Source: Ruminococcus sp. | GTDB taxonomy: Bacteria > Bacillota > Clostridia > Oscillospirales > Ruminococcaceae | DNA length: 54,473 bases | Direction: 5' to 3' | Assembly: GCA_029055625.1 (NCBI GenBank) | Contig: JAIDCY010000023.1 | Span: 1 to 54,473 of the forward strand | Shown here: in pieces, positions 36,349 to 45,829 of the stretch | Numbering within the stretch: the stretch's first letter is position 1 | How the letters are laid out: the number at the start of each line of letters is the position of its first letter | Program-made: the position numbers and the translations under genes | Notes under the pieces: generated by a model | Seen by the model: the letters and a program-made list of their open reading frames with translations, nothing else | What the model was told of the DNA's origin: nothing | Databases searched by the model: none

Positions 36349-38367
36349 TTATTCCTCGAAAGCCGTCAGGATTCTTTCAATTCTTTCTGCGAGGTCATCA
36401 GTAAGAACCTTTTTATTTTCAAGTTCCTCAATAATATCCTGTCCGTAACTGCGTATATAGTTCATTAGTTCCGTACGGTATTCACGCAGTTCTTTCAACG
36501 GAATATCCCTGAAAAAACCGTGTTGTGCGGCGTATAGCAATATGACCTGCTCATAATGTGGTAGCGGATTATATAGCGGTTGTTTGAGAAGTTCGGTAAG
36601 CATACGTCCATGATTGAGTAAATCGGTAGTGGCTTTGTCGAGTTCTGAAGAAAACTGTGTAAATATTTCCATTTCCTTGAACTGTGCCAAGTCTATACGC
36701 AAATTTCCGGCAGATTTTTTCATAGCTTTTGTCTGAGCCGCACCGCCTACACGTGATACAGAAAGTCCATAATTTACCGCTGGTCTCTGACCGGAATTGA
36801 ATAATTCGCTTTCAAGAAATATCTGACCGTCGGTGATAGAGATTACGTTTGTAGGGATATACGCAGAAATATCACCGGCAAGAGTTTCGATAATCGGCAG
36901 TGCGGTAAGAGAACCGCCACCGTGTTCGTCATCGAGACGGCTGGAACGTTCAAGAAGTCTTGAGTGCAGATAGAAAACGTCACCGGGATATGCTTCACGT
37001 CCTGGGGGACGGTGCAGTAACAGTGACATCGCACGGTATGCCACGGCGTGTTTTGATAAATCGTCATAAACTATCAGAACGTCCTTACCTTTTGACATGA
37101 AATACTCCGCCATAGCCGTACCTGAATATGGTGCGATATACTGAAAAGGTGCGGGTTCGCTTGCAGATGCTGAAACTACTACGGAATAGTCCATAGCACC
37201 GTATTTTTTCAGATTATTCACCACCTGTGCGACGGTAGAGGATTTCTGACCGATTGCCACGTATATACATATAACGTCCTTGTCTTTCTGGTTTATGATA
37301 GTATCTATAGCAATAGAAGTTTTACCGGTTTGGCGGTCACCGATAATAAGTTCACGCTGACCACGTCCGATAGGAAACATTGAATCTATTGCGAGAATAC
37401 CGGTCTGTAACGGTACATTTACCGATTTTCTTTCAATAACGCTCGGTGCTTCACGTTCTATCGGGAAGTAGTCGACAGCCTTTATATTACCTAATCCGTC
37501 GATAGGCGAACCGAGTGCATCTACAACACGTCCGAGAAGTTCGTCACTTACGCCGACACCGGCACGCTTTCCGGTACGTATTACAGAAGAACCTTCTGTT
37601 AAACCCTGCTCCTGTCCGAGCAGTACAGCACCTACAGTTTTTTCTTCGAGACTTTGAATTATACCACGTACACCGTTTTCAAATTCGACGAGTTCACCGT
37701 ACATAACGCCGGTCATACCGTGTATACGGGCTATACCGTCGCCGATTCTCGTGATGAATCCTGTTTCGGTAGTACCTGTTTTTACGGTAAAGTCTTTTAC
37801 CTCGGTTTTGAGAACTGAAATAATATCGCCTGATGTTGTATCTTCCGATTCCGCCATTTCGGTAGCCTTTGTCTGAAACTGTTCTTTCATCTTCTTAAGG
37901 CTTGTACGATAGCTTCTGTCGTACTCGACATCACCGGCATTAAGGATAAAACCGCCGATAATATCGGGATCGTGACGGTATTCAATAGCTACATCATCTT
38001 TGAAGAATTTTTCCATTATGAATTTCCGTAAATCCGCCTGCTGAACTTCGGTAAGTGGTGTCACGTATCTTACAACCGCACGGATACTGTTCTGCTTATC
38101 AAGTAAAATATCGGTGTATTCGTCGAAAATATCCGGCAGACTGTCTATAACACCGTCTTTCACGGCGTTAATTAAAAATCTGTTGAGAATTTCCGGAAAA
38201 AGTTTCTTGATGATGTTTCTTTTTTCGTCGGGGGTAACAAGCGGATTTGACAGAGTATCCGCAACATCCGGACACGACGAGAATATATTTCTTACTTTAT
38301 CGATTTCTTCCTGTTGTACGTCAAGGCGGATTAATTCCTTAATGAAGTCTTTCCGATTATCTTTCAT
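36349..38367 (-). CDS. atpHA: Fused ATP synthase delta and alpha subunits
   Basis: 672 residues, one uninterrupted frame. Residues 1-170 are the delta subunit (OSCP): [30 protein letters not shown], and the C-terminal [23 protein letters not shown]. From about 171 the chain is a full alpha subunit: [18 protein letters not shown], Walker [10 protein letters not shown] near 345, [20 protein letters not shown], arginine-finger region [10 protein letters not shown] near 537. An internal ATG at 37857 ([10 protein letters not shown]) is preceded by AAAGG with eight bases between, and would make a free alpha of 502 residues, the normal length. Normally delta and alpha are two genes in a 1:3 ratio. 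AGGAGG precedes ATG 38367, whose ATGA overlaps the atpF stop. Confidence 0.95.
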   Translation of the reverse strand: MKDNRKDFIKELIRLDVQQEEIDKVRNIFSSCPDVADTLSNPLVTPDEKRNIIKKLFPEILNRFLINAVKDGVIDSLPDIFDEYTDILLDKQNSIRAVVRYVTPLTEVQQADLRKFIMEKFFKDDVAIEYRHDPDIIGGFILNAGDVEYDRSYRTSLKKMKEQFQTKATEMAESEDTTSGDIISVLKTEVKDFTVKTGTTETGFITRIGDGIARIHGMTGVMYGELVEFENGVRGIIQSLEEKTVGAVLLGQEQGLTEGSSVIRTGKRAGVGVSDELLGRVVDALGSPIDGLGNIKAVDYFPIEREAPSVIERKSVNVPLQTGILAIDSMFPIGRGQRELIIGDRQTGKTSIAIDTIINQKDKDVICIYVAIGQKSSTVAQVVNNLKKYGAMDYSVVVSASASEPAPFQYIAPYSGTAMAEYFMSKGKDVLIVYDDLSKHAVAYRAMSLLLHRPPGREAYPGDVFYLHSRLLERSSRLDDEHGGGSLTALPIIETLAGDISAYIPTNVISITDGQIFLESELFNSGQRPAVNYGLSVSRVGGAAQTKAMKKSAGNLRIDLAQFKEMEIFTQFSSELDKATTDLLNHGRMLTELLKQPLYNPLPHYEQVILLYAAQHGFFRDIPLKELREYRTELMNYIRSYGQDIIEELENKKVLTDDLAERIERILTAFEE

Positions 38368-38876
38368 GAATCGTCAACCTCCTCTGCGGTGAGAAATTCG
38401 TCGACAAGTCGGCGATTTCGTTCGTCGTCAATGTTTTCGCCGATAATTTTAGATGCCGTTTCGATAGCGAGGTCGGCAATCTGTGCCTGTGCCTGCTGGA
38501 TAATTCTTTTACGTTCATTTTCGATAGTTTTTCCGGCATTGCTTATAATTTCAGATGCTTCTTCCTGCGATTTTTTGAGTATAGCAGATTTTTCCGCTTC
38601 CGCCTCGTCGTGAGCTTTCATAATAATCTGTTGTGCTTCGTCCTTTGCGTTACTGATACTTTCTGCGTACTGTTCTTTAAGTTCTTCCGCTTCCTGACGT
38701 GATTTTTCCGCCTTATCGAGATTATCCTGAATCGTCCTTGTGCGTTCGTTCATGATTTTGGTAATCGGTTTAAACAGGAATATCCGGAGCAGGACAAACA
38801 GTATTATTATATTTACCGCCGACCATATGAAATTCCATATATTAACGTCAAGCATCGTACCTTTTAAAGCGTCCAT
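38364..38876 (-). CDS. atpF: ATP synthase Fo b subunit
   Basis: 170 residues. Peripheral stalk: one N-terminal membrane helix ([20 protein letters not shown]), then a long charged helix rich in Ala, Glu, Lys, Gln through residue 160. It joins Fo to delta on top of F1, here to the delta part of the delta-alpha fusion. GAAAGGAG precedes ATG 38876; the stop overlaps the start of atpHA by four bases. Confidence 0.95.
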   Translation of the reverse strand: MDALKGTMLDVNIWNFIWSAVNIIILFVLLRIFLFKPITKIMNERTRTIQDNLDKAEKSRQEAEELKEQYAESISNAKDEAQQIIMKAHDEAEAEKSAILKKSQEEASEIISNAGKTIENERKRIIQQAQAQIADLAIETASKIIGENIDDERNRRLVDEFLTAEEVDDS

Positions 38877-38916
38877 GTTACAACTCCTTTCAAATGATTA
38901 TCTCCGATACAGAATA

Positions 38917-39138
38917 TTATTTGAGTATGAAGATTATCAGAATTGCTATGACGAATCCGTAAATTGCGGTAGCTTCGGCGAGTGCACAGCCTAAAAGTAA
39001 TGCCTTGTTAATATCGCCTTTAGCTTCCGGCTGACGTGCTATAGCGTCGGCAGCCTTTGAAGTTGCTATACCTATACCTATACCTGCTCCCATACCTGTG
39101 AGAACGGCAAGTCCTGCACCTATTGCGATTAATCCCAT
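38917..39138 (-). CDS. atpE: ATP synthase Fo c subunit
   Basis: 73 residues, two membrane helices with the ARQPEAKGDI loop between. The ion-binding Glu is Glu55 in LAEATAIYG. The classical sodium signature of Ilyobacter-type rings needs Gln in helix 1 (GVGQGY) and Ser after the Glu; here those positions read Ile22 (GIGIGI) and Ala56, so a proton ring is more likely, although Thr57 is present. CGGAGG precedes the ATG. Confidence 0.96.
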   Translation of the reverse strand: MGLIAIGAGLAVLTGMGAGIGIGIATSKAADAIARQPEAKGDINKALLLGCALAEATAIYGFVIAILIIFILK

Positions 39139-39179
39139 AATAAATTACCTCCGAAAAAAATTTTTTTAAATAAATTATT

Positions 39180-39866
39180 TTATTCGTTTTCCATAGCCTC
39201 CGACATGAAAAGCGATGTTAAAAATACGAACACATAAGCCTGAATGCAACCGTCGAAAATATCGAAATAGAAACTGAATACCAACGGCAGACCTACAGGG
39301 AGTATCATTTTGATAAGTTCCATTACGACGAATGCACCGAGAACGTTGCCGAAAAGTCGCATACATAGGGACAGCGGTTTGATAACGAGTTCAAGTATAT
39401 TCATAGGTAACATCAACGGCATAGGTTCTTTGAAACTCTTTAACCAGCCTTTCAGACCCTTTTCATTGATTCCGCTGAACTGTATAAGCAGTATCGCAAA
39501 GAGTGCGAGAGTAGCGGTAACGCCTAAATCTTTTGTAGGTGGTCTCAAACCAAAAAGCCCTATGATATTTGACATACCTATATATATAAGAAACGTTTCC
39601 AGTATCGGCAGATATTTTTTGCCTTTTTCTCCGAGTATCTCCGTAAAGAAATTATTCATCCACTCGATACCCGATTCTATCAGGCACTGTATACCGGTAG
39701 GAACTGTCTTAAGATTCCGTACGAATATTATAGACGCTATGACGAGTACCGCCATTATCACCCACGTTATAACACACGATTCGGGAACGGGAATACCACC
39801 TAAAACCGGTATGGTAAACGCTACACGACATTCGAGTTCTTCCATAAGTTTTTCTGCAATATCCAT
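39180..39866 (-). CDS. atpB: ATP synthase Fo a subunit
   Basis: 228 residues. Ion-channel half of Fo; five to six membrane helices. The essential Arg is in KPLSLCMRLFGNVLGAF, with the NExxE-type and final helices FSFYFDIFDGCIQAYVFVFL. First gene of the atp operon. A GTG at 39875 overlaps the AGAAGG site, so ATG 39866 (MDIAEKLMEEL) is preferred. No atpI is seen upstream. Confidence 0.95.
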   Translation of the reverse strand: MDIAEKLMEELECRVAFTIPVLGGIPVPESCVITWVIMAVLVIASIIFVRNLKTVPTGIQCLIESGIEWMNNFFTEILGEKGKKYLPILETFLIYIGMSNIIGLFGLRPPTKDLGVTATLALFAILLIQFSGINEKGLKGWLKSFKEPMPLMLPMNILELVIKPLSLCMRLFGNVLGAFVVMELIKMILPVGLPLVFSFYFDIFDGCIQAYVFVFLTSLFMSEAMENE

Positions 39867-39894
39867 AAATAACACCTTCTTTCAGATATAATAA

Positions 39895-39926
39895 AACGGA
39901 GACAGCACATGGCATAAATCTCCGTT
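39895..39926 (-). promoter_or_regulatory. Terminator-like hairpin in the atp operon leader
   Basis: Minus strand AACGGAGA (39926-39919) / TCTCCGTT (39902-39895) with a 16-base loop and TTTTATT after it, lying between the atp promoter and atpB, about 30 bases before the start codon. It could attenuate the operon or stop transcripts from the exopolysaccharide operon upstream. Confidence 0.5.
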
Positions 39927-40000
39927 GATTTTGTCAGAAATAAGTACTGCAAAGTATATCAGACAATACCCGACAGCCATATTTTTTACTGCCCTTAATT

Positions 40001-40029
40001 ATCATATAACAAAAATTTTGTAAAGTCAA
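40001..40029 (-). promoter_or_regulatory. Promoter of the atp operon
   Basis: Minus strand TTGACT (40029-40024), 17-bp spacer, TATGAT (40006-40001), giving a leader of about 130 bases. Confidence 0.72.
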
Positions 40030-40072
40030 GAAGAAAATGAAAAATTTCACAATTCACACAAAAAAATCACTT

Positions 40073-40471
40073 TTATTTCTGATTTTCTGCAATAGAAATT
40101 GCATTGTTAAGACGTTCTATGGCGGTATTGTTAAGTTTTGTGGAAAGGCGTACACGGTCTAACTCCGCCTTAAGAGATTTGAGTTCAACGGCGATATTTT
40201 TCATAGCGTTGGAGTGTTCCGCCTGAATTTTCCTGATAGTTTCCGTCTGGGTTTCCACAAAATGATTTAAAGTTTCTGCTAACTGTACGTTCTGGTCTTC
40301 AAGAAAACATACTCTTTTAAGTAGTTCGTTAATATTGGTAGCGAGCAGGATATTAGCGTTATTTTGTTTTATACCAAAATCGGTCAGTCGGGAAGCTGTC
40401 TGAAAAGTTGAAATTTTTTCCTCACTGTCGAAAGTGTTCATATTTGCATTGGTTAGCGTTATATCTGACAT
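40073..40471 (-). CDS. Small coiled-coil protein, function unknown
   Basis: 132 residues, no signal peptide or membrane segment. Residues 45-130 have heptad-like spacing of Leu, Ile and Val (INELLKRVCFLEDQNVQLAE, LNHFVETQTETIRKIQ), predicting a long coiled coil. AAAGGAT, overlapping the stop of rmd, is its ribosome binding site, so it is the last gene of the exopolysaccharide operon. I recognise no family. A structural or regulatory partner of glycan assembly is only a guess from position. Confidence 0.7.
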   Translation of the reverse strand: MSDITLTNANMNTFDSEEKISTFQTASRLTDFGIKQNNANILLATNINELLKRVCFLEDQNVQLAETLNHFVETQTETIRKIQAEHSNAMKNIAVELKSLKAELDRVRLSTKLNNTAIERLNNAISIAENQK

Positions 40472-40480
40472 TTCAGTAAA

Positions 40481-41416
40481 TTATCCTTTCTTTTTTAAAA
40501 TTTCACGCCAGTAATTGAGAGTACGGGAAATAGTTTCCTCAACGGATATTTCCGGAATCCAGCCGGTATCACGGAAAATTTCTGAAATATCGGGTTCGAT
40601 TACGGGAATATCGGAAGCTCTCAGACGTGCAGGGTCAAGCCGGTGGGTAATCGGTATTTTTGCGAGATGCAAAGCGGTATTCAGTATATATTCAATGCTT
40701 ACCGCCTTACCTCTGCCGACGTTGTAAGTTTTTCCGGAAATACCCATTTCCCCTAAAAGACGGTAAGCACGTACAATGTCTTTCACGTCGGTGAAGTCAC
40801 GTTTAGCGGAGAGGTTACCGGTACAGATTTCCGGTTTACGCAGACCGTTTTCTATTTCCGCAATCTGTTTACAGAAATCTGATATTACAAAAGTTTCCGC
40901 CTGACCTGCTCCGGAGTGATTGAAAGCCCTGACGTTGATAATATCCTTACCGTACGCACGTTGATAAATTTTTCCAATCATACCGGCACATACTTTTGAT
41001 ACGGCGTATATATTCGCAGGATTCGGCGGTTCAGTTTCCTTTATCGGACAGGCATTTTCACGTATAAAGCCGTACTCCTCACCTGAACCAATCAGAATAA
41101 GCCGTGTTTTATCCGGTAACGCCTCCATTACATTTATAGAACCGATTATGTTAATTTCGGTAGTAAGCTGTGGTTTTTTCCAGGATACCGCAACGGAACT
41201 CTGTGCGGAAAGATGATATATAATATCCGGTTTAACGTCGCCGATAAGTTTTTTAACTTCATTCTGCCGGAGAACGTCGAGAACATACCGGAAACAGTCG
41301 GAATTTATAGTTTCACCGGTCAGATGCGTGGCGTGTACCTCATAACCGTTTGCAGTAAGTTCCCGAATCAGATACCCCCCGACAAATCCGCTACCACCAA
41401 TTATTAAAGATTTCAT
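40481..41416 (-). CDS. rmd: GDP-6-deoxy-D-mannose reductase (GDP-D-rhamnose synthesis)
   Basis: 311 residues, extended short-chain dehydrogenase. Rossmann start IIGGSGFVGGYLIREL, active-site region LIGSGEEYGF, catalytic YAVSK, and the C-terminal RLRASDIPVIEPD, which fits RMD-type reductases better than GDP-fucose synthase. It reduces GDP-4-keto-6-deoxy-D-mannose, the product of gmd in the same operon, to GDP-D-rhamnose. The start ATGA overlaps the stop of the glycosyltransferase upstream. Alternatives in this fold (GDP-fucose or GDP-perosamine route) are less likely: no epimerase-reductase or aminotransferase is present. Confidence 0.83.
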   Translation of the reverse strand: MKSLIIGGSGFVGGYLIRELTANGYEVHATHLTGETINSDCFRYVLDVLRQNEVKKLIGDVKPDIIYHLSAQSSVAVSWKKPQLTTEINIIGSINVMEALPDKTRLILIGSGEEYGFIRENACPIKETEPPNPANIYAVSKVCAGMIGKIYQRAYGKDIINVRAFNHSGAGQAETFVISDFCKQIAEIENGLRKPEICTGNLSAKRDFTDVKDIVRAYRLLGEMGISGKTYNVGRGKAVSIEYILNTALHLAKIPITHRLDPARLRASDIPVIEPDISEIFRDTGWIPEISVEETISRTLNYWREILKKKG

Positions 41417-42552
41417 ATATTCACCTCGTCAGTAATTATTTTATATAAATCCTGAATAACATTTTTTTCGTTGAAATTTTCAAGTACTCGTTTCCGTGCG
41501 TTCTGACCGAGTTTTTCACGGAGATTTTTATTTTTCCGTAATATATTTATCGCTTCCGCAAGCTGTACGGAATTTTTCGGCTGTACCGTTATACCGGTTT
41601 TTTCGTGTATGCTGACATACGGTACGCCTGACGGTAGATTTGTATTTATGACCGGTTTTCCGTAAATCATAGCCTCTAACTGTACTATGCCGAAAGCCTC
41701 GCTTTTTTCCACGGAAGGAAGTATGAATATGTCACAATCAGAAAATGCCTGTTTTAACTGTGCATCAGGCAGGAAACCTAAAAAATGTACCCTGTCATTC
41801 AGACCGTATTCATGTACTTTTTCTTTAAGTTGATTTTCAAGAATACCAGTACCGGCAATGAACAATTCGCAATTATCGCCGACTTTCCGGAAAGCATTTA
41901 TAAGAACGTCGACCCCCTTGTAATAAACAAGCCTGCCGGTAAAGAAAACTTTTATACTTTCCGGATTGGTAAGTTTTTCCGTAAGAAATGGTATTTTTTT
42001 TATGTCGGTATAATTTTCCGGAGATATTCCGTATGGGAGTACACGGCATTTACTGTGATATTCCGGTAAAAATTCAGAGCCGTATATATGACCTTCCGTC
42101 GCAACAAGAATACAATCCGCCCGATTGAGTAAGTATTTCATCAGGGGCTTGTAAAGACGGAGAAGTTTTTTTTGTTTTACGATATCGCTGTGCCACGAAA
42201 CGATTACTTTTCCGCTGTATCCCGATAATAACAACGCCAGATCTGTTAACGGAAACGGTACGTGTATATGGATTACGTCGGCATTTTCCGACATTTTCCG
42301 GAAAATTTTCAGGAACGACATTGACACCGGACACGAAAAATAAGTCCCGAAACTTCCGGCACGTACAAGCCGGACACCGTTAATATTTTCGGAGCAGGTT
42401 TTGCCGATACCGTCACGGCATACGAGGGTACGCACTTCGATATTTTTAAATTTCCCGAGTTCTTCGGAGTACTGTTTTACGAGGGTTTCAATACCGCCGG
42501 TATGTGGGAAATACGCCTTGTTTACCTCAAGGATTCTGATTTTATTTTTCAT
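41413..42552 (-). CDS. GT4 family glycosyltransferase
   Basis: About 379 residues, GT-B fold, cytosolic or peripheral. N-terminal ILEVNKAYFPHTGGIETLVK is the acceptor-side motif of GT4 enzymes; the C-terminal half has VFFTGRLVYYKGVDVLINAF and the donor-binding E-x7-E in SEAFGIVQLEAMIYGKPV. Upstream in-frame codons to 42618 lie inside the previous gene; AGGGAG eight bases before ATG 42552 decides the start, which overlaps the upstream gene by 11 bases. It likely adds mannose or D-rhamnose from the GDP-sugars made by this operon. Confidence 0.88.
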   Translation of the reverse strand: MKNKIRILEVNKAYFPHTGGIETLVKQYSEELGKFKNIEVRTLVCRDGIGKTCSENINGVRLVRAGSFGTYFSCPVSMSFLKIFRKMSENADVIHIHVPFPLTDLALLLSGYSGKVIVSWHSDIVKQKKLLRLYKPLMKYLLNRADCILVATEGHIYGSEFLPEYHSKCRVLPYGISPENYTDIKKIPFLTEKLTNPESIKVFFTGRLVYYKGVDVLINAFRKVGDNCELFIAGTGILENQLKEKVHEYGLNDRVHFLGFLPDAQLKQAFSDCDIFILPSVEKSEAFGIVQLEAMIYGKPVINTNLPSGVPYVSIHEKTGITVQPKNSVQLAEAINILRKNKNLREKLGQNARKRVLENFNEKNVIQDLYKIITDEVNI

Positions 42553-43702
42553 GCAGAAGCTCCCTGTAAATAGCGTATAATTTTTCCGCAGACTTTTCCC
42601 ATGTAAAATTACTTGCACGTTCGATACCTTTTATACTAAGATATTTCCTTAACTCAGTATTTTTATAAAGTCTGTACATACTTTCCGCAATACTTTTAAC
42701 GGAATATGCATCACAGATTACCGCACAATCGCCGGTAACTTCCGGCAGTGACGCTTCTGCGGACGTGAGAACAGGTACGCCACAAGCCATAGCTTCTAAC
42801 GGTGGAAGGCCGAAACCCTCATACAGCGACGGAAACACAAAAGCCATCGCACCGGAAATAAGCGGAGGCATACTTTCCGTCGGGACATACTCCGTAAAAA
42901 TGACGAGTTTTTCGAGAGACAGTTTTTCAACAAGCCGGAAAAAGTCGCCATATAGCCAACCTTTACCACCTGCAATAACGAGTTTCGGCGGATTTTGTAT
43001 GTGGCGTGTGAGAATTTTGTAGGCACGTACGAGACGTTTTAAATTTTTGCGTGGTTCGATAGTACCGACGTAAAGAAAGTAATCGCCGTCAATGCCGAGG
43101 TTTTTTTTAACATTTTTAATAATATCCGGATCTGTACAGGGTCTGAATTTTTCGCAATCCACGCCACACGGTACAACACGTATTTTTGCTGAGTATTCCG
43201 GGAAATATTTAATAATTTCCGTCCGTGAAAATTCGGAATCGGTGATAATAATATCCGCTCTTTTCATGGATTTTTTAAGACCCGATTCAAGCATAAACCG
43301 GGTGCGACCCCTTACGGTATCGGGAAAAGTCTTGTAAACCATATCGTGTACGGTTACAATTTTTTTCCCATGTACGAACGGCGGAACTATATAGTTAAAA
43401 AAATGCGTGATGTCTGATTTTTTCCCGAAAAACAGGGAATACGGTACAGGCAGGAACGCAGATAATCCCCTGTAGAGATACCCCGAAAATACGGAATAGT
43501 TGAGATTAATATTGTTTCCGGCGAAAGTACGGGCTTTTTCAATGCGTGATTTCTTACCGCTTGTAAAGAACGTATATTCATAATTGTTATCGGGAAAAAG
43601 TTTCGCAACGGCTTGCGTCTGACCGATTTCACACCAACCGATACCGGTTATTTTATCGGCGATTATCGGGATGGCATCAAAAGAAATATTTATTTTCCGC
43701 AT
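42542..43702 (-). CDS. GT4 family glycosyltransferase (mannosyl/rhamnosyltransferase type)
   Basis: 386 residues. [40 protein letters not shown] and the donor site [20 protein letters not shown] with [21 protein letters not shown] are typical of WbdA/B-like mannosyltransferases and their rhamnosyl relatives. It should act on the lipid-linked chain at the cytosolic membrane face. ATG 43702 lies within the last codons of gmd (13-base overlap), so translation is coupled; there is only a weak GGA upstream. Confidence 0.9.
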   Translation of the reverse strand: MRKINISFDAIPIIADKITGIGWCEIGQTQAVAKLFPDNNYEYTFFTSGKKSRIEKARTFAGNNINLNYSVFSGYLYRGLSAFLPVPYSLFFGKKSDITHFFNYIVPPFVHGKKIVTVHDMVYKTFPDTVRGRTRFMLESGLKKSMKRADIIITDSEFSRTEIIKYFPEYSAKIRVVPCGVDCEKFRPCTDPDIIKNVKKNLGIDGDYFLYVGTIEPRKNLKRLVRAYKILTRHIQNPPKLVIAGGKGWLYGDFFRLVEKLSLEKLVIFTEYVPTESMPPLISGAMAFVFPSLYEGFGLPPLEAMACGVPVLTSAEASLPEVTGDCAVICDAYSVKSIAESMYRLYKNTELRKYLSIKGIERASNFTWEKSAEKLYAIYRELLHEK

Positions 43703-44706
43703 TTTATCAGTTCCAGATCGTTTTTAACCATTCTTTCGACGAGTTCAGGGAAAGAAATTTCACGTTTCCAGCCGAGTAATTTTTCAGCTTTTGCGGGATT
43801 TCCTAAGAGTACATCAACCTCTGCCGGACGGAAAAATTTCTGATTTACTTTTACGACTGTTTTTCCGGTAGCCTTATCAATGCCGGTTTCGTCGATTCCG
43901 TGACCGTGCCATTCTATGTCGATACCGGCGTATCTGAATGCGAGTTCCGCAAATTCACGGACGGTACGGGTTTCATTGGTAGCGATTACGAAATCGTCGG
44001 GGGAATCCTGTTGTAACATCAGCCACATCGCACGCACATAATCCACAGAGTGTCCCCAGTCACGCTTTGAATCGAGATTACCCAGTTCAACGCAATCTTT
44101 AAGTCCGAGACTTATTTCAACAGCGGATTTAGTTATTTTTCTCGTGACAAATTCTATCCCTCGCCGTTCGCTTTCGTGATTGAAAAGTATTCCGGAGCAG
44201 GCGAAAAGTCCGTAACTTTCACGGTAATTTTTCGTAATCCAGTGACCGTATAACTTTGCCACACCGTACGGACTGCGTGGGTAAAACGGTGTATTTTCAG
44301 TCTGTGGCATTTCCTGAACGAGTCCGAACATCTCGGAGGTGGAAGCCTGATAGAATCTTGCTTCCGGCTTTACAATACGGATAGCCTCCAGTAAATTGGT
44401 TACGCCGAGGGCATCAATTTCAGCGGTACTTAACGGAGTATCCCAACTTGTCGCAACAAATGATTGTGCGGCAAGATTGTAGACTTCGTCAGCCTGCGAA
44501 ATTTTCATAGCGGAAATCAGGGAAACAGGGTCAGTCATATCGGCGTAAATGAGATTTACCTTGTCTTTGAGATGTCCGATATTTCCGTAATCTACCGTTG
44601 CCTTGCGTCGCCATATACCGTAGACGTTGTAACCCTTTTCAAGTAAGAGTTCCGCTAAATATGAACCGTCCTGACCGGTTATACCTGTAATGAGTGCGTT
44701 TTTCAT
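43690..44706 (-). CDS. gmd: GDP-mannose 4,6-dehydratase
   Basis: 338 residues. ALITGITGQDGSYLAELLL at the NADP site, QASTSEMFG, and the catalytic SPYGVAKLYGH, all diagnostic of GMD. Makes GDP-4-keto-6-deoxy-D-mannose from GDP-mannose. AAAGGAG precedes ATG 44706, 13 bases after manC. Placed between manC and the glycosyltransferases, with rmd two genes on. Confidence 0.96.
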   Translation of the reverse strand: MKNALITGITGQDGSYLAELLLEKGYNVYGIWRRKATVDYGNIGHLKDKVNLIYADMTDPVSLISAMKISQADEVYNLAAQSFVATSWDTPLSTAEIDALGVTNLLEAIRIVKPEARFYQASTSEMFGLVQEMPQTENTPFYPRSPYGVAKLYGHWITKNYRESYGLFACSGILFNHESERRGIEFVTRKITKSAVEISLGLKDCVELGNLDSKRDWGHSVDYVRAMWLMLQQDSPDDFVIATNETRTVREFAELAFRYAGIDIEWHGHGIDETGIDKATGKTVVKVNQKFFRPAEVDVLLGNPAKAEKLLGWKREISFPELVERMVKNDLELIKCGK

Positions 44707-44719
44707 GATAAAATCTCCT

Positions 44720-45784
44720 TTAAATAAATTCTGTACGGTTGTTTTCTTTAAGTTTCGCTATAATTTTTTTGATGTCCTGCGTGCTGTTCTTTGAACATAC
44801 AAGTAAAACGTCGTCAGTATCAACTATCACGGTATCTTCCATACCGACTACCGCCACAAGACGTTTACCACCGCAGATAGTGGAACGTTTGCAGTTTTCG
44901 GCTATAACGTCGCCTTTTATGAAGTTTCTGTTGTCGTCAGTTTCATTGATGCGTTCGATAGCAAGCCAGCTCCCGACATCATCCCATCCGAAACTGCCGG
45001 GGATAGTGAAAATATTTTCCGCTTTTTCCATGATACCAAAATCAATTGATTCCGACGGGAATTTATTGTATTCGGTTTCAAGAACCGTTTCAAAATCGGG
45101 TGTACCGTAAGCGTCGGCGATTTTCTGCGTACCGTAAAAAATATCGGGCATGAATCGGGCGAAACATTCCATAATAGCCGAGACTTTCCATACAAACATA
45201 CCGCTGTTCCATAGATACTTACCGGAAGCGAGGTATTTTTTAGCAGTCCGGAGGTCAGGTTTTTCGACGAATTTCTCCACTTTGTAGGCGTTGCCGTCCT
45301 CATCGCTGAAGTTAATATATCCGTAACCGGTTTCCGCATACGTGGGAGTTATGCCGATAGTGAGCAGGTTATCGCCTTCGGTAGCCTTGACTATTGCGTT
45401 ACAGAGAGTACGTGTAAAAATGTTCTCGTATTTTATGAGGTGGTCTGACGGTAAGACGAGCATTACCGCATTACCGTATTTTTTCCGGATTATCGCACCG
45501 GCAAACGCTATACAAGGGGCGGTATTACGTCCGCAAGGTTCGGAAAGAATATTTTCCGGTGGAATTTCCGGTAACTGTTCACGGACGAGATTTTTATAGG
45601 CGGAATTGGTTACAATGAAGATGTCTTCGTTCTGAACTACCGGACTGATACGGCGGACAGTTTTCTGAATCATTGTCACACCGTCACCAGTAAGCGACAG
45701 AAACTGTTTAGGGTGATTTTCCCGACTTTCAGGCCAGAATCTCTCACCTTTACCGCCTGCCATTACGACTGCTGTTATTTTCAT
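44720..45784 (-). CDS. manC: Mannose-1-phosphate guanylyltransferase
   Basis: 354 residues, nucleotidyltransferase part only (no isomerase domain, which would make it about 470). VVMAGGKGERFWPESRENHPKQFL is the GTP/metal signature; VEKPDLRTAKKYL and WNSGMFVWK follow. Makes GDP-mannose. AAAAGGAG precedes the ATG. A phosphomannomutase to supply its substrate is not in the window. Confidence 0.95.
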   Translation of the reverse strand: MKITAVVMAGGKGERFWPESRENHPKQFLSLTGDGVTMIQKTVRRISPVVQNEDIFIVTNSAYKNLVREQLPEIPPENILSEPCGRNTAPCIAFAGAIIRKKYGNAVMLVLPSDHLIKYENIFTRTLCNAIVKATEGDNLLTIGITPTYAETGYGYINFSDEDGNAYKVEKFVEKPDLRTAKKYLASGKYLWNSGMFVWKVSAIMECFARFMPDIFYGTQKIADAYGTPDFETVLETEYNKFPSESIDFGIMEKAENIFTIPGSFGWDDVGSWLAIERINETDDNRNFIKGDVIAENCKRSTICGGKRLVAVVGMEDTVIVDTDDVLLVCSKNSTQDIKKIIAKLKENNRTEFI

Positions 45785-45829
45785 TTTAATATCTCCTTTT
45801 TCTGTACGCTTTATATATATAATAGTATA

